From a virus: a DNA stretch of 25,416 nucleotides. Position 1 is the first letter of the stretch; each line of letters starts with the position of its first letter. The translations under genes were made by a program, and so were the position numbers. Below the pieces are notes generated by a model. That model was not told the DNA's origin, searched no databases, and saw only the letters and a program-made list of their open reading frames with translations. Positions 11,785 through 19,389 of this stretch are shown here, one piece after another. The stretch covers positions 1 to 25,416 of IMG/VR virus record IMGVR_UViG_3300003885_000080. One strand, 5' to 3'.

Positions 11785-12794
11785 TGGCGAACTGGAACCG
11801 GATGAAGTTCTTTGGTAATACCGGTGCGGATAACGGGATTGATGAAGTCGGGATTTTGGTAAACCAAACAGCTCAAGACATCTCAAAATTCTCTATCGGA
11901 ATTAGTAATGTAATTATCGACAACCCTCTAACCGCAAAAGCAACAAATGTAGCTACTACGGTTGGATATGATACTTTAACTACTAATGTCATTGGCGCGA
12001 CTTCCGCGCAAGCAAGTCAGACGTGGCCGTTCGTGTTTGGCGTTAATGTCAATCAGTGGATATCGGCATCTTCTGGTAAGACCGCTATTGCAACAGTAAT
12101 GACTGGTGTCAATGTAATGGCTCCCACTAAGCTAGCGGCTGGTGGAACGGAAACAATCAACTATGTCTGGGGTGTAGAGATCCGTGATTTAAGCGGCCTT
12201 GCAGGGGTTGAATCTGCCGCAATTAAAATGGCGAACAATAATGGGATTGTCAGTGTCAATAATGCGGGAACTACCCCTCATGTCAAAATGCTGAGTATCG
12301 GCACCGATGATGTTATAGACATTGGTGATACCAGTTACAATTTAAACCTTGATGGCAGTGACTATACGGTTGCAGATAAACAGTTATTCAGGACAGCTAT
12401 AAACAGCGGTCTTGCATTACAAACAGCGGGGCAAGGCCCAGTGGCCTTCGCAAATGCTACAACGTATTACCTGGGATTTATCTCGCCACTAACCGCAGCA
12501 ACGCTGCAAAGTATTGTAATCCCAAGGGCAGGCAAGGTTAAAACGATTACTGTGTACATGTGGAATAACGTACTAGGGTCTAACGAGGCGTCGACTATTT
12601 CATTTAGGCTGAATAATTCCACTGACACCACTATATCCGCCGCCGTTAATAATAGTTCGTCTATCCAAAAGATCGTTAAAACTGGATTAGACATCACAGT
12701 AGCGCAGGGCGACACGTTTGAAATTAAATGGGTAACACCAACCTGGGTCACAAACCCGACAACTTATATGCAAGCAACGGTTTATATTGAATGA
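11784..12794 (+). CDS. putative tail fibre / host-recognition protein (336 aa)
   Basis: The product is Asn/Thr/Ser/Ala-rich and low in charge. The C-terminal ~110 residues (TYYLGFISPLTAATLQSIVI ... PRAGKVKTITVYMWNNVLGS ... DTFEIKWVTPTWVTNPTTYM) resemble a jelly-roll-like domain common at the C-terminus of phage surface proteins, where IP(R/K)xGxVKxxxVY, GDxxEIK and TPxW...NP are recurring landmarks (from memory). The N-terminal half is unique. Together with the DUF1566 protein it makes an adhesion module placed between terL and portal. The start overlaps the preceding TAA. Confidence 0.65.
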   Translation: MANWNRMKFFGNTGADNGIDEVGILVNQTAQDISKFSIGISNVIIDNPLTAKATNVATTVGYDTLTTNVIGATSAQASQTWPFVFGVNVNQWISASSGKTAIATVMTGVNVMAPTKLAAGGTETINYVWGVEIRDLSGLAGVESAAIKMANNNGIVSVNNAGTTPHVKMLSIGTDDVIDIGDTSYNLNLDGSDYTVADKQLFRTAINSGLALQTAGQGPVAFANATTYYLGFISPLTAATLQSIVIPRAGKVKTITVYMWNNVLGSNEASTISFRLNNSTDTTISAAVNNSSSIQKIVKTGLDITVAQGDTFEIKWVTPTWVTNPTTYMQATVYIE

Positions 12795-12893
12795 CAGACC
12801 TATCTAAAAAGATGAGCTGAAGGCAGTTTTATGACAATAGCATCATACTCAGAGACTCAACATGACTGAAGAAACCAACGGGCTAGCCAAGAA

Positions 12894-14525
12894 ATGACTG
12901 GACGAGTTAAAAATATCATTGAGCGATGGAAGGCGCTAAAAGCCAAGAAAAGCATGTGGCATAGTCATTATGATGATCTTGCTCGTGTCATGCTGCCAAG
13001 GCGCTTAGGGTTCGCGCAAACAACGGTTGACGGCGAGAACCGCATGGATGACATTTTTGATGGCACTCCAATGCAGGCGGCTCGTGGATTAGCGAATGCA
13101 ATTGGAGGGATGATGCGCCCTGAAGGGCTTCCGCGAATCGAAATGAAAACCGAAAATGACGCCCTGAACGAAATGGATGAGGTCAAGGACTGGTTATCAG
13201 ATGCAGATGAAAGGTTAAAAAACGCCTTTAACAATCCTGATGCACGTTTTCGCCAAGCCAGCGGTGAAAAGGACATTGATCTAGTGGTCTTTGGCACCGC
13301 CGCTATGTTTATTGGTGAGGCAAGGAACAAATTATTATTTCAAACCCTTCATTTAAGGGACGTTACACCTTTTTTTAGCGAGTCGGGCGTACCAGAGGGT
13401 ATGTTCATAAAGCGCAGATTCACCATACGCCAGTTGATGTCCCGATTCGGAGAAGACAAGCTATCCAAAGAAACCAGAAAACTAATACAAGACAATAAGA
13501 TAGACGAGAAAATTGAAGTTTTACACGCAGTTATTCCAAGAGAGGAAAGTCGTGCCAATGCGTTGTTCGCTAAAGACCTTCCTTTTGCTGATCTATGGAT
13601 TGAGATAGAAGCAAAGCACGAAATATCCGTCGGTGGCTTCCATGAGTTCCCATTTATTGTGCCGAGATGGGACACGACAAGCGGCGAAGACATGGGTCGC
13701 TCTCCAGGAATGATAGCTCTGCCGGACGCTGAGACGTTACAGGCGATGGGGGAGACTATCCTGATTGCCGGGCAACGTTCTGCCGATCCACCCCTGATGG
13801 CCCCTAATGACGGCTCATTCGATGCCCTGAATACCTTTCCGGGAGGTCTAAGTTACTACGATGTGGAAACCGCTGTTGCGGTGCGTGGCAACCCATTCTT
13901 TTCATTAGAGTCTGGCACTAACCTCTCGATCTCAAGGGATATGCAGGCCGATTCAAGAGAACAGATTTTTGCCGCTTTCTTCAGAAATGTACTGAATCTT
14001 CCGGTCAGAGGCCCGGAGATGACGGCCACTGAGGTTATTCAGCGCAAAGAAGAATTCATTCGTGAGATTGGCCCAATTTTCGGCAGGCTGGAGACCGACG
14101 ACACCTCGCCTACGGCTGAAAGGTCGTTTATGGTTATGCTCCGGGCCGGGGGTTTCCTGCCCATTCCAGAGGTTTTACAAGGTCAAAACATTCGCTTCGA
14201 CTACGATTCTCCGGTGAAGAAGATCCGACAGCAAATCGAGGCAGCAGCGGCTAGAATGTGGGCACAGGAAATGATAGAGTTAAGCGCTGTTAAACCAGAA
14301 GCCCTTGATTTGATCAATGCCGATGAATTAGGTAGATTCTCTGCTGATGCACTTGGGATACCTAAAAAGATTGTCAATGGTGCAGAACGGGTGGATCAGA
14401 TCAGAGCACAAAGACAACAGGCATTGGAAGAACAGCAGCAGGCTGAACAACTTGCCCAGGGTCTGGATATGGCTAAAACTGCCTCACAAGCTGCTAATGA
14501 AGCTGGATTAGTTGAGCAAGCATGA
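12894..14525 (+). CDS. portal / head-tail connector protein (T7 gp8-like)
   Basis: A 543-aa protein of the head-tail connector family: N-terminal IIERWKALKAKKSMWHSHYD and DLARVMLPRR, DIFDGTPMQAARGLANAIGG MMRP, LVVFGTAAMFIGE, and GPEMTATEVIQRKEEFIREI (residues 373-392), ending in a Gln/Glu-rich coiled coil (QQALEEQQQAEQLAQ). Twelve copies form the dodecameric ring through which TerL packs DNA. The RBS is weak; an 11-codon ORF (12861-12896) ends in ATGA over the start, so coupling may help. Length fits the family. The motif GPEMTATEV reappears in the protein at 16424. Confidence 0.93.
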   Translation: MTGRVKNIIERWKALKAKKSMWHSHYDDLARVMLPRRLGFAQTTVDGENRMDDIFDGTPMQAARGLANAIGGMMRPEGLPRIEMKTENDALNEMDEVKDWLSDADERLKNAFNNPDARFRQASGEKDIDLVVFGTAAMFIGEARNKLLFQTLHLRDVTPFFSESGVPEGMFIKRRFTIRQLMSRFGEDKLSKETRKLIQDNKIDEKIEVLHAVIPREESRANALFAKDLPFADLWIEIEAKHEISVGGFHEFPFIVPRWDTTSGEDMGRSPGMIALPDAETLQAMGETILIAGQRSADPPLMAPNDGSFDALNTFPGGLSYYDVETAVAVRGNPFFSLESGTNLSISRDMQADSREQIFAAFFRNVLNLPVRGPEMTATEVIQRKEEFIREIGPIFGRLETDDTSPTAERSFMVMLRAGGFLPIPEVLQGQNIRFDYDSPVKKIRQQIEAAAARMWAQEMIELSAVKPEALDLINADELGRFSADALGIPKKIVNGAERVDQIRAQRQQALEEQQQAEQLAQGLDMAKTASQAANEAGLVEQA

Positions 14526-14565
14526 TAGCGAAAATTAAAAAGTTGCTAGAGCATTAGGAGATATT

Positions 14566-14823
14566 ATGAGTGAAGATCATTGGATTTCCCGCGCCCAGAG
14601 CGCAGAAGCGAAGTTAGTGACTATGAAAGAATCTCTCGGGGCTGCTATTGACCGGGTAAAGGAATTTAAAACCAACTTCGGCATCAAGGAACGATCTAAT
14701 GGTGAGATTGTCATTGATTTTGACAAGTTCGTTGAGAACCTCGGGAAAGATAGTTGCATGGAACTTCGCAGTATTATTGATGAGCATTACTCCAATACGC
14801 TTCACCTGAAAAATCATGGATGA
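14566..14823 (+). CDS. small helical phage protein (85 aa)
   Basis: TAGGAGA precedes ATG 14566. The N-terminal half (AEAKLVTMKESLGAAIDRVK then EFKTNFGI) is a probable coiled coil; the rest (SNGEIVIDFDKFVENLGKDS then CMELRSIIDEHY) matches a small protein type I associate with this location in podophages. Function unknown; it may assist portal or scaffold assembly. Stop overlaps the next start by 8 bases. Confidence 0.7.
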   Translation: MSEDHWISRAQSAEAKLVTMKESLGAAIDRVKEFKTNFGIKERSNGEIVIDFDKFVENLGKDSCMELRSIIDEHYSNTLHLKNHG

Positions 14824-15109
14824 GCTTGATTTCCTAGAATTACTCCCGACCTCAAAGTATGCCTCAAAGCAGGATAGATACAACTCCTTCAGAAAACTGT
14901 TCATGGGAACTGGCGAAGGAAAGCAGGTGCTTTATGAAATTCTTTCATGGGGCAGATTCTTTGACATAGGTATATCAGGAAGTCCTATCGACCAAGTTGC
15001 AATGAATATAAGCGCTGGAGAGAAAAACATGGCGATACGCCTTCTTCATGTAGTGAATACTGAACCCCCCGATCTCCCCAAACAAACAACCCGAAAGAGG
15101 ATTAAATGA
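14816..15109 (+). CDS. Bbp19-like phage protein
   Basis: A 97-aa protein with a Bbp19-type core: FRKLFMGTGEGKQVLYEILS then WGRFFDIG and AMNISAGEKNMAIRLLHVVN. The family is named from Bordetella phage BPP-1, where the gene lies between portal and scaffold as it does here; it is regarded as virion-associated, but its exact role is not known to me. The N-terminus (DELDFLELLPTSKYASKQ) is variable. Overlaps at both ends show a coupled operon. Confidence 0.8.
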   Translation: MDELDFLELLPTSKYASKQDRYNSFRKLFMGTGEGKQVLYEILSWGRFFDIGISGSPIDQVAMNISAGEKNMAIRLLHVVNTEPPDLPKQTTRKRIK

Positions 15110-15276
15110 TGCCAATGACAGCACAGGACAAAAAATACCAAGCCGAAAGCGATATGCGAACTTTGGTCGACGCGTCGTTAATCAAGCGTGATAAAGCAAG
15201 ACATGGTGCTGCGATGAAGCTTGTTATGGAGCAACGAAAGGCACTTTCTGATATTACCAAAGGTGAAGACAAATGA
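15106..15276 (+). CDS. small helical protein (56 aa)
   Basis: ORF from ATG 15106 (a second ATG at 15109) to TGA 15274-15276, with ATGA overlaps at both ends. The sequence starts MMPMTAQDKKYQAESDMRTL and continues with a basic amphipathic helix (IKRDKARHGAAMKLVMEQRK). Perfect packing between Bbp19 and scaffold genes and an AGAGG RBS (15096-15100) support it. It resembles short scaffold-adjacent helical proteins; function unknown. Confidence 0.7.
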   Translation: MMPMTAQDKKYQAESDMRTLVDASLIKRDKARHGAAMKLVMEQRKALSDITKGEDK

Positions 15277-16259
15277 TTCAGTTTTATAAAAATCTCTTTT
15301 TGTGGGCGTTTTTTACTAGCGTAGTTGATGGCGCGGGTGGCGGTGATGCTGGCGGTGAGGGTGAAGGCACTGGAGAGGGTGATGGCGGGACTGGAGATGG
15401 CGAAGCCGCTAAGGGTAAAGGAGATAATTTAAGTAAAGAGGATCTTGATGCTGCCATAAAAGATGAAGATTGGCGCTCCGATCTCCCTGAAGACCTGAGA
15501 AAAACAGCCGATAGGTTTACTTCAAAAGAAGACGCGGTTCGTGCTATTGTTGCCTTCCAGAAAAGAGAAGGACAAGTACGTGTACCCGGCAAGAATGCTA
15601 CTGAAGAAGAAATCGCCTCCTACCATAAGGCCGTTGGCGTTCCTGACAAGGCAGAGCTTTACGAGTTCCCAGAGATTGAAGGCGAAGAATTGACTGATGA
15701 AGTCAAGGCCTCCAGAGCCGAGTGGGGCGAACGCTTCCACAAGATGAATATTCCCAAAGATGTGGCAAAGTCGTTGGTTCAAATGGTTGGCGAAGATGCT
15801 GCAAAAATGATGGAAGCAGAGGTAGAGGCTGACAAGAGCTTTGCCAAGTCACAAGAAGACGCCCTTCACAATGAATGGAAAGGGGAAGACTACGACAAGA
15901 ATAAGACGTTGGCGAACCGTGCTTTTAATGAGATTGCACAACGCGCTGGCCTGGATATTGAAGAATTAACAAAGATTGAAACCAAAGATGGCCGATTCCT
16001 GATGGACAGGGCAGAGATGTCCAAACTATTCGCCGTGATAGGCAGAGAGATGTCTGAAGGATCACTTGGCCCCGCCCTGTCTGACACTGAGAGAGATACG
16101 GTTGAGGACGAAATTACTGATGTTCGTAAGCAGATTTCTGAAGCACAATCCGCCGGAAATACAAAGAAGGCGAACCGTTTATTTACCAAGGAACAAGCAC
16201 TTATAGCAAAAATGAACGGAAATAAAAATATTGTGGGGGCTAATGGCAGAGCTGCTTAA
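15273..16259 (+). CDS. scaffolding protein
   Basis: A 328-aa acidic, largely helical protein directly before the capsid module. After a short hydrophobic start (MIQFYKNLFLWAFFTSVVDG) comes a Gly/Glu/Asp linker (residues ~21-52), then DWRSDLPEDLRKTADRFTSK and AVRAIVAFQKREGQVRVPGK, SYHKAVGVPDKAELYEFPE, and a C-terminal DVRKQISEAQSAGNTKKANR helix. These are recurring features of T7 gp9-like and BPP-1-type scaffolds that direct procapsid assembly and then exit. The hydrophobic first 20 residues are odd for a scaffold. No better RBS-supported internal start is seen. Confidence 0.85.
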   Translation: MIQFYKNLFLWAFFTSVVDGAGGGDAGGEGEGTGEGDGGTGDGEAAKGKGDNLSKEDLDAAIKDEDWRSDLPEDLRKTADRFTSKEDAVRAIVAFQKREGQVRVPGKNATEEEIASYHKAVGVPDKAELYEFPEIEGEELTDEVKASRAEWGERFHKMNIPKDVAKSLVQMVGEDAAKMMEAEVEADKSFAKSQEDALHNEWKGEDYDKNKTLANRAFNEIAQRAGLDIEELTKIETKDGRFLMDRAEMSKLFAVIGREMSEGSLGPALSDTERDTVEDEITDVRKQISEAQSAGNTKKANRLFTKEQALIAKMNGNKNIVGANGRAA

Positions 16260-16278
16260 TCTGTGTTATATTTAAGAA

Positions 16279-16446
16279 ATGGGAAGAATCATAAAATGGC
16301 TGGATCAGCGTAATACAATAGTTAAGGTATTTTCATTATTTATAATTGCTATTATTGCTGTCCCGTTTATTTTTAATAAAAAATTATCTTTAAAATGGGA
16401 TAAAATGGTAGAGGATGCTTTTGATGAACAGAAGAAAATTCCTTAA
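16279..16446 (+). CDS. small single-pass membrane protein (55 aa)
   Basis: ATG 16279 to TAA 16444-16446. MGRIIKWLDQRNTIVKV is followed by a hydrophobic helix FSLFIIAIIAVPFIF (about residues 18-32) and a charged tail SLKWDKMVEDAFDEQKKIP. Its end overlaps the start of the Tat-signal-like gene by 23 bases in another frame. The RBS is weak (TAAGAA). Membrane topology and a secreted neighbour invite comparison with spanin or holin pairs, but there is no sequence support for either. It may be a virion or superinfection-related membrane protein. Confidence 0.45.
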   Translation: MGRIIKWLDQRNTIVKVFSLFIIAIIAVPFIFNKKLSLKWDKMVEDAFDEQKKIP

Positions 16447-16669
16447 ATATCTAGGTTTTGGTGCTGCTGTAGTGGCGACGCCCGTCTTAGCCAATCTTTC
16501 TAAAAAGACAGGATTAAGTGCGTTAGAAGGTGAAGCTGTTAAAGTCATCGCAGATGGAAATGTTGGCCCTGAAATGACCGCTACTGAGGTCAAGGAAAGA
16601 AGGGATGCGTATTGGGAAGAGTTCCGGGCAAGAACCGTTGATCCGCCAATTATTCAAATGAGGTCTTGA
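16424..16669 (+). CDS. small protein with a Tat-type leader and a portal-like motif (81 aa)
   Basis: ATG 16424 is preferred over 16415 because GAGGA lies 8 bases before it. The N-terminus MNRRKFLKYLGFGAAVVATP then VLA fits a twin-arginine signal (RRxFLK, hydrophobic core, AxA-like end). The mature part contains residues 48-56 GPEMTATEV, identical to portal residues 373-381, followed by KERRDAYWEEFRA. Tat export of a phage protein would be unusual; a leader that simply anchors it in the membrane is possible. It sits between scaffold and the capsid-proximal HNH gene. Function unknown. Confidence 0.65.
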   Translation: MNRRKFLKYLGFGAAVVATPVLANLSKKTGLSALEGEAVKVIADGNVGPEMTATEVKERRDAYWEEFRARTVDPPIIQMRS

Positions 16670-16692
16670 CAACCACTTAAATATATTATAAT
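16666..16692 (+). promoter_or_regulatory. candidate sigma70 promoter upstream of the HNH/capsid leader
   Basis: Perfect -35 TTGACA (16666-16671) and perfect -10 TATAAT (16687-16692), with a short 15-bp spacer. It overlaps the end of the preceding gene and precedes a 160-base untranslated leader. It could provide extra transcription of the capsid gene, ending at the terminator at 19347-19376. Confidence 0.6.
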
Positions 16693-16820
16693 TTGGTAAT
16701 AGACAGTTCACCCGTCAAAGGCGCTGTCGAAACAACCGCACTACTGAAAGCTCTAATCGTGATAAAGGTGTCCCCGAAAGGGTCACACATCTAACTCCTC
16801 ATTAGATCACCCGCAAGTCG
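16693..16820 (+). promoter_or_regulatory. structured leader region before the HNH gene
   Basis: No gene is present. Potential hairpins are GACAG (16702-16706)/CTGTC (16724-16728), a CCC-GAAA-GGG hairpin near 16773-16782 with flanking GTGT/ACAC, and TCTAA/TTAGA (around 16790-16806) with a CTCCTCA loop. Several words recur in the same order at about 17568-17683, just before the capsid gene. Confidence 0.4.
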
Positions 16821-16849
16821 TGTCCAACTCAATTTTTAATGAGAGGACA
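16821..16849 (+). promoter_or_regulatory. hairpin sequestering the RBS of the HNH gene
   Basis: TGTCC (16821-16825) pairs with GGACA (16845-16849) and CTCA (16828-16831) with TGAG (16840-16843), separated by a small internal loop (AA against A). The 3' strand contains GAGAGGA, the Shine-Dalgarno for ATG 16855. The RBS is thus locked in a nine-pair hairpin, so translation of the nuclease should be low unless the structure is opened. Confidence 0.55.
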
Positions 16850-16854
16850 TTTCT

Positions 16855-17712
16855 ATGTCTACTCCCATTATTGGTATAAAGCGCTGCACAAAATGTGGCG
16901 AAGAAAAAGAAGCCAATGAATTTTGGATCAGAAAATCCAGAGCTAAAAATGGAGGTTCTGGCACATTAACATCGTGGTGCAAAAAATGTACATATAAAAA
17001 TAGTATTTTGTGGAAAAATAAAAACCCACATAAACTACACAAGATAGTACCTATCTCTGATGCGGCTTATAATTGTAAAAACGGACATACCTCTCTAAGA
17101 AACAAGCATGGGCACTGCGTAGAGTGTATTCGTGAAAATACTAGGCGTTGGCAAGCAAAAAACAGTAAACATTGTGCCGAGTATTCTCGTCAATGGAGAA
17201 AAAATAATCCTGAAAAATATATTGCGTTAAAAAATAATTGTAACGAAAAACGCAGAAATGCTTCTGAAGCAGAAAAGGACATTATTCGCAAAAGAAACAG
17301 GGAATGGCAAAAAAATAATCCAGATATAATAAGAAGGATAAACAGAGTTAGAATGGCCTTTAAAAGAAATTCAGCTCCGAAATGGGCAAACAAAAAATTA
17401 ATAGCCCGTATTTATAATAAATGCCCAAAAGGGATGCAAGTAGACCATATCATTCCAACCAAAGGAAAGAATGTTTGCGGTTTACATGTAGAAACAAATT
17501 TACAGTATTTACCTCCAAAGGAAAACATGGAAAAGCTTAATTCCTTTGACGGAACAGAATTCAATGGTGGGTCACCTGTTTTATCAGCCCCAACCTGGAT
17601 AAACAAAGCAAGTCTGAAGCCTACGCGTGTTTTATATGACCCCAGAAATGGGTCACTCATAAAGCCCATGCTTGGTCACCTGATGGCAGGCAATTTCATT
17701 AATGTCTATTAA
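16855..17712 (+). CDS. HNH endonuclease between scaffold and capsid genes
   Basis: A 285-aa basic protein. Two N-terminal Cys pairs (CTKC 11-14, CKKC 42-45) and CKNGH/CVEC (74, 88-91) form zinc-ribbon-like modules. A Lys/Asn-rich middle repeats RxW(R/Q)KNNP(E/D) (residues ~112-156). The catalytic part is [20 protein letters not shown] then [19 protein letters not shown] (His198, Asn215). The last ~50 residues ([20 protein letters not shown] ... [13 protein letters not shown]) extend beyond the usual end of such enzymes and are encoded by DNA related to the gene's own leader. Probably a free-standing homing endonuclease. RBS GAGAGGA is in a hairpin. Confidence 0.88.
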   Translation: MSTPIIGIKRCTKCGEEKEANEFWIRKSRAKNGGSGTLTSWCKKCTYKNSILWKNKNPHKLHKIVPISDAAYNCKNGHTSLRNKHGHCVECIRENTRRWQAKNSKHCAEYSRQWRKNNPEKYIALKNNCNEKRRNASEAEKDIIRKRNREWQKNNPDIIRRINRVRMAFKRNSAPKWANKKLIARIYNKCPKGMQVDHIIPTKGKNVCGLHVETNLQYLPPKENMEKLNSFDGTEFNGGSPVLSAPTWINKASLKPTRVLYDPRNGSLIKPMLGHLMAGNFINVY

Positions 17713-17726
17713 ATCAGGAGCTTAAC

Positions 17727-18620
17727 ATGAGCACGAGCATAGACACCGCCTTTATCACTTCTTACGAGGCGAAAGTACACGAGGTCTTCCAGCGACAAGG
17801 AAGCTACCTCAAAGATGCCGTCCGCCTAAAGGACAATGTTATTGGGTCTACAGCGGTCTTCCAGAAGATCGGCAAAGGCACAGCAACAACCAAAGCACGT
17901 CACGGCACCATTACACCAATGAACCAGACTCATACAGCGCCCAGTACAACGCTTGCAGATTTCTACGCAGGTGATTGGGTTGATAAGCTGGATGAGGCTA
18001 AAATCAACATCAACGAGCGTGATGCCATTGCAAGTGGCGGAGCGATGGCGCTGGGTAGAAAGGTCGATAGTCAGATCACCACAACCCTTGACGCCACTAC
18101 TCAATCAACCATTACCCTAACGGTTACATCAAAAGCCACTGTTCTTGCAACTGCGATTGAGTTTGCAGAAGCTGCATGGGCCAATGATGTGCCAAATGAT
18201 GGAATGGTTTATGCCGTTGTTACCCCGCGTTATTGGTCACAGTTAATGACTGTAGATCAATTCCAGAGATCAGAATATGTCGGCACTGATGGCCTGGCCT
18301 TCACTCAAGGCCCATCTATCGGTAAAGGCAGATGGAAAGACTGGATGGGGATTAAGTGGAAGATGCAAACAGGTCTACCAGGGGCTACAACCGCCACAGC
18401 CAAGGTCTTTATCTGGCATAAAATGGCAGTTGGTTATGCTGTAGCACAATCCGCTGGCAATGTTGCTGGCAACGAAGCTGTAGCAGCCGACATCACCTGG
18501 CATGGTGACAGGGCAGCACATTTCGTCAACCACATGATGAGCGGTAACAGCGTCATGATCGATGACACTGGTGTGATCGAGGGAAACCTTAATGATCAAA
18601 CTGCAATCGTAACTTCATAG
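17727..18620 (+). CDS. major capsid protein
   Basis: A 297-aa protein of the BPP-1-like podophage capsid type: STSIDTAFITSYEAKVHEVF then QRQGSYLKDAVRLKDNVIGS, ERDAIASGGAMALGRKVDSQ, and MVYAVVTPRYWSQLMTVDQF. The fold is expected to be HK97-like. It is strongly translated (AGGAG at 17717-17721) and leads an operon with the decoration gene, ending in the terminator at 19347. Its leader appears to be duplicated or shared with the upstream HNH gene. Identification rests on position after scaffold and family resemblance. Confidence 0.92.
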   Translation: MSTSIDTAFITSYEAKVHEVFQRQGSYLKDAVRLKDNVIGSTAVFQKIGKGTATTKARHGTITPMNQTHTAPSTTLADFYAGDWVDKLDEAKININERDAIASGGAMALGRKVDSQITTTLDATTQSTITLTVTSKATVLATAIEFAEAAWANDVPNDGMVYAVVTPRYWSQLMTVDQFQRSEYVGTDGLAFTQGPSIGKGRWKDWMGIKWKMQTGLPGATTATAKVFIWHKMAVGYAVAQSAGNVAGNEAVAADITWHGDRAAHFVNHMMSGNSVMIDDTGVIEGNLNDQTAIVTS

Positions 18621-18629
18621 GAGGCTATC

Positions 18630-19307
18630 ATGGCTTTTACAAAAGCAAATTTACTAAACAGTACGGGAATGCCTCCCGGTAAAGCAGAATACGTCTATAC
18701 ATCTGATACGGACACACGATCGACAGTCGCTGCGGTGGGATATTTTAACAACACTGACGATGATCAGAACCTTGCGGCTGATGACACTATTAAGGTCATT
18801 GGTGACGAAGGCGGGTATGATCTGACTGTCGTTAGCGTATCATCCGGGTCAGTTACAACAGGCCCAGCGACAAACAGCGCCAAGCCTGTAGCTGCTGGCG
18901 GAACATTGACCTTGACTAAAGCAACACACGATGGTCGAACCATTGTCTTTGATACAGCGGCAGGTTCAGTTATAACCCTTCCCGCCGCATCAGGAAGTGG
19001 AATGAAGTTCAGGTGCGTTGTTTCTATATTAGCGACATCTAACAGTCATATTTTGCAATGTGTCGGGACTGACATGATGCAAGGGGCTTGTGGAATCGTT
19101 GACACAGACACGGGCGATGCTACGATCCAATTCGCAGCGTTAGTAGGAGATACCTTCGATACTGTTACAATGAACAGAACCACCACCGGGCTAGGTGCCC
19201 CTGGTGATTATGTAGAAGTGGAAGATATTGTCTCGGGTGTCTGGGCTATTCGTGGTGTAATCCGGGCAAGTGGATCCGTCGCCACACCGTTTAGTTCAGC
19301 AGTGTAG
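18630..19307 (+). CDS. capsid decoration / cement-type protein (225 aa)
   Basis: AGGAGG (18619-18624) precedes ATG 18630, 9 bases after the capsid stop. The N-terminal ~80 residues (FTKANLLNSTGMPPGKAEYV then YTSDTDTRSTVAAVGYF) resemble proteins found next to BPP-1-type capsid genes; the C-terminal beta domain (HDGRTIVFDTAAGSVITLPA ... MMQGACGIVDTDTGDATIQF) resembles a phage surface domain. Thr/Gly/Asp-rich composition fits an exposed virion protein. Likely a trimeric cement or head decoration protein (inference). Confidence 0.75.
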   Translation: MAFTKANLLNSTGMPPGKAEYVYTSDTDTRSTVAAVGYFNNTDDDQNLAADDTIKVIGDEGGYDLTVVSVSSGSVTTGPATNSAKPVAAGGTLTLTKATHDGRTIVFDTAAGSVITLPAASGSGMKFRCVVSILATSNSHILQCVGTDMMQGACGIVDTDTGDATIQFAALVGDTFDTVTMNRTTTGLGAPGDYVEVEDIVSGVWAIRGVIRASGSVATPFSSAV

Positions 19308-19346
19308 GACTATTTTAGTGCGCAGCTAACGCACATTGTAAATTGG

Positions 19347-19376
19347 GGACAGGCTTAATAACCTGTCCTTTTTTTT
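19347..19376 (+). terminator. rho-independent terminator after the capsid-decoration genes
   Basis: GGACAGG (19347-19353) pairs perfectly with CCTGTCC (19362-19368), with an 8-base loop, followed by eight T (19369-19376). It ends the high-expression capsid transcript. The next gene's AAAGGAG RBS starts right after the T-run. Confidence 0.93.
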
Positions 19377-19389
19377 GAAAGGAGTAATG

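Noticed and set aside
12968-13693. Leftward ORFs of 120 and 114 codons opposite the portal gene
   Set aside because: They are antisense shadows of a clear portal gene, with Ser-rich composition and no RBS. Unlike the antisense HNH they show no domain.
17190-17393. Leftward 67-codon hydrophobic ORF opposite the HNH gene
   Set aside because: Phe/Leu-rich product is the expected mirror of the Lys/Asn-rich HNH middle; no RBS seen.
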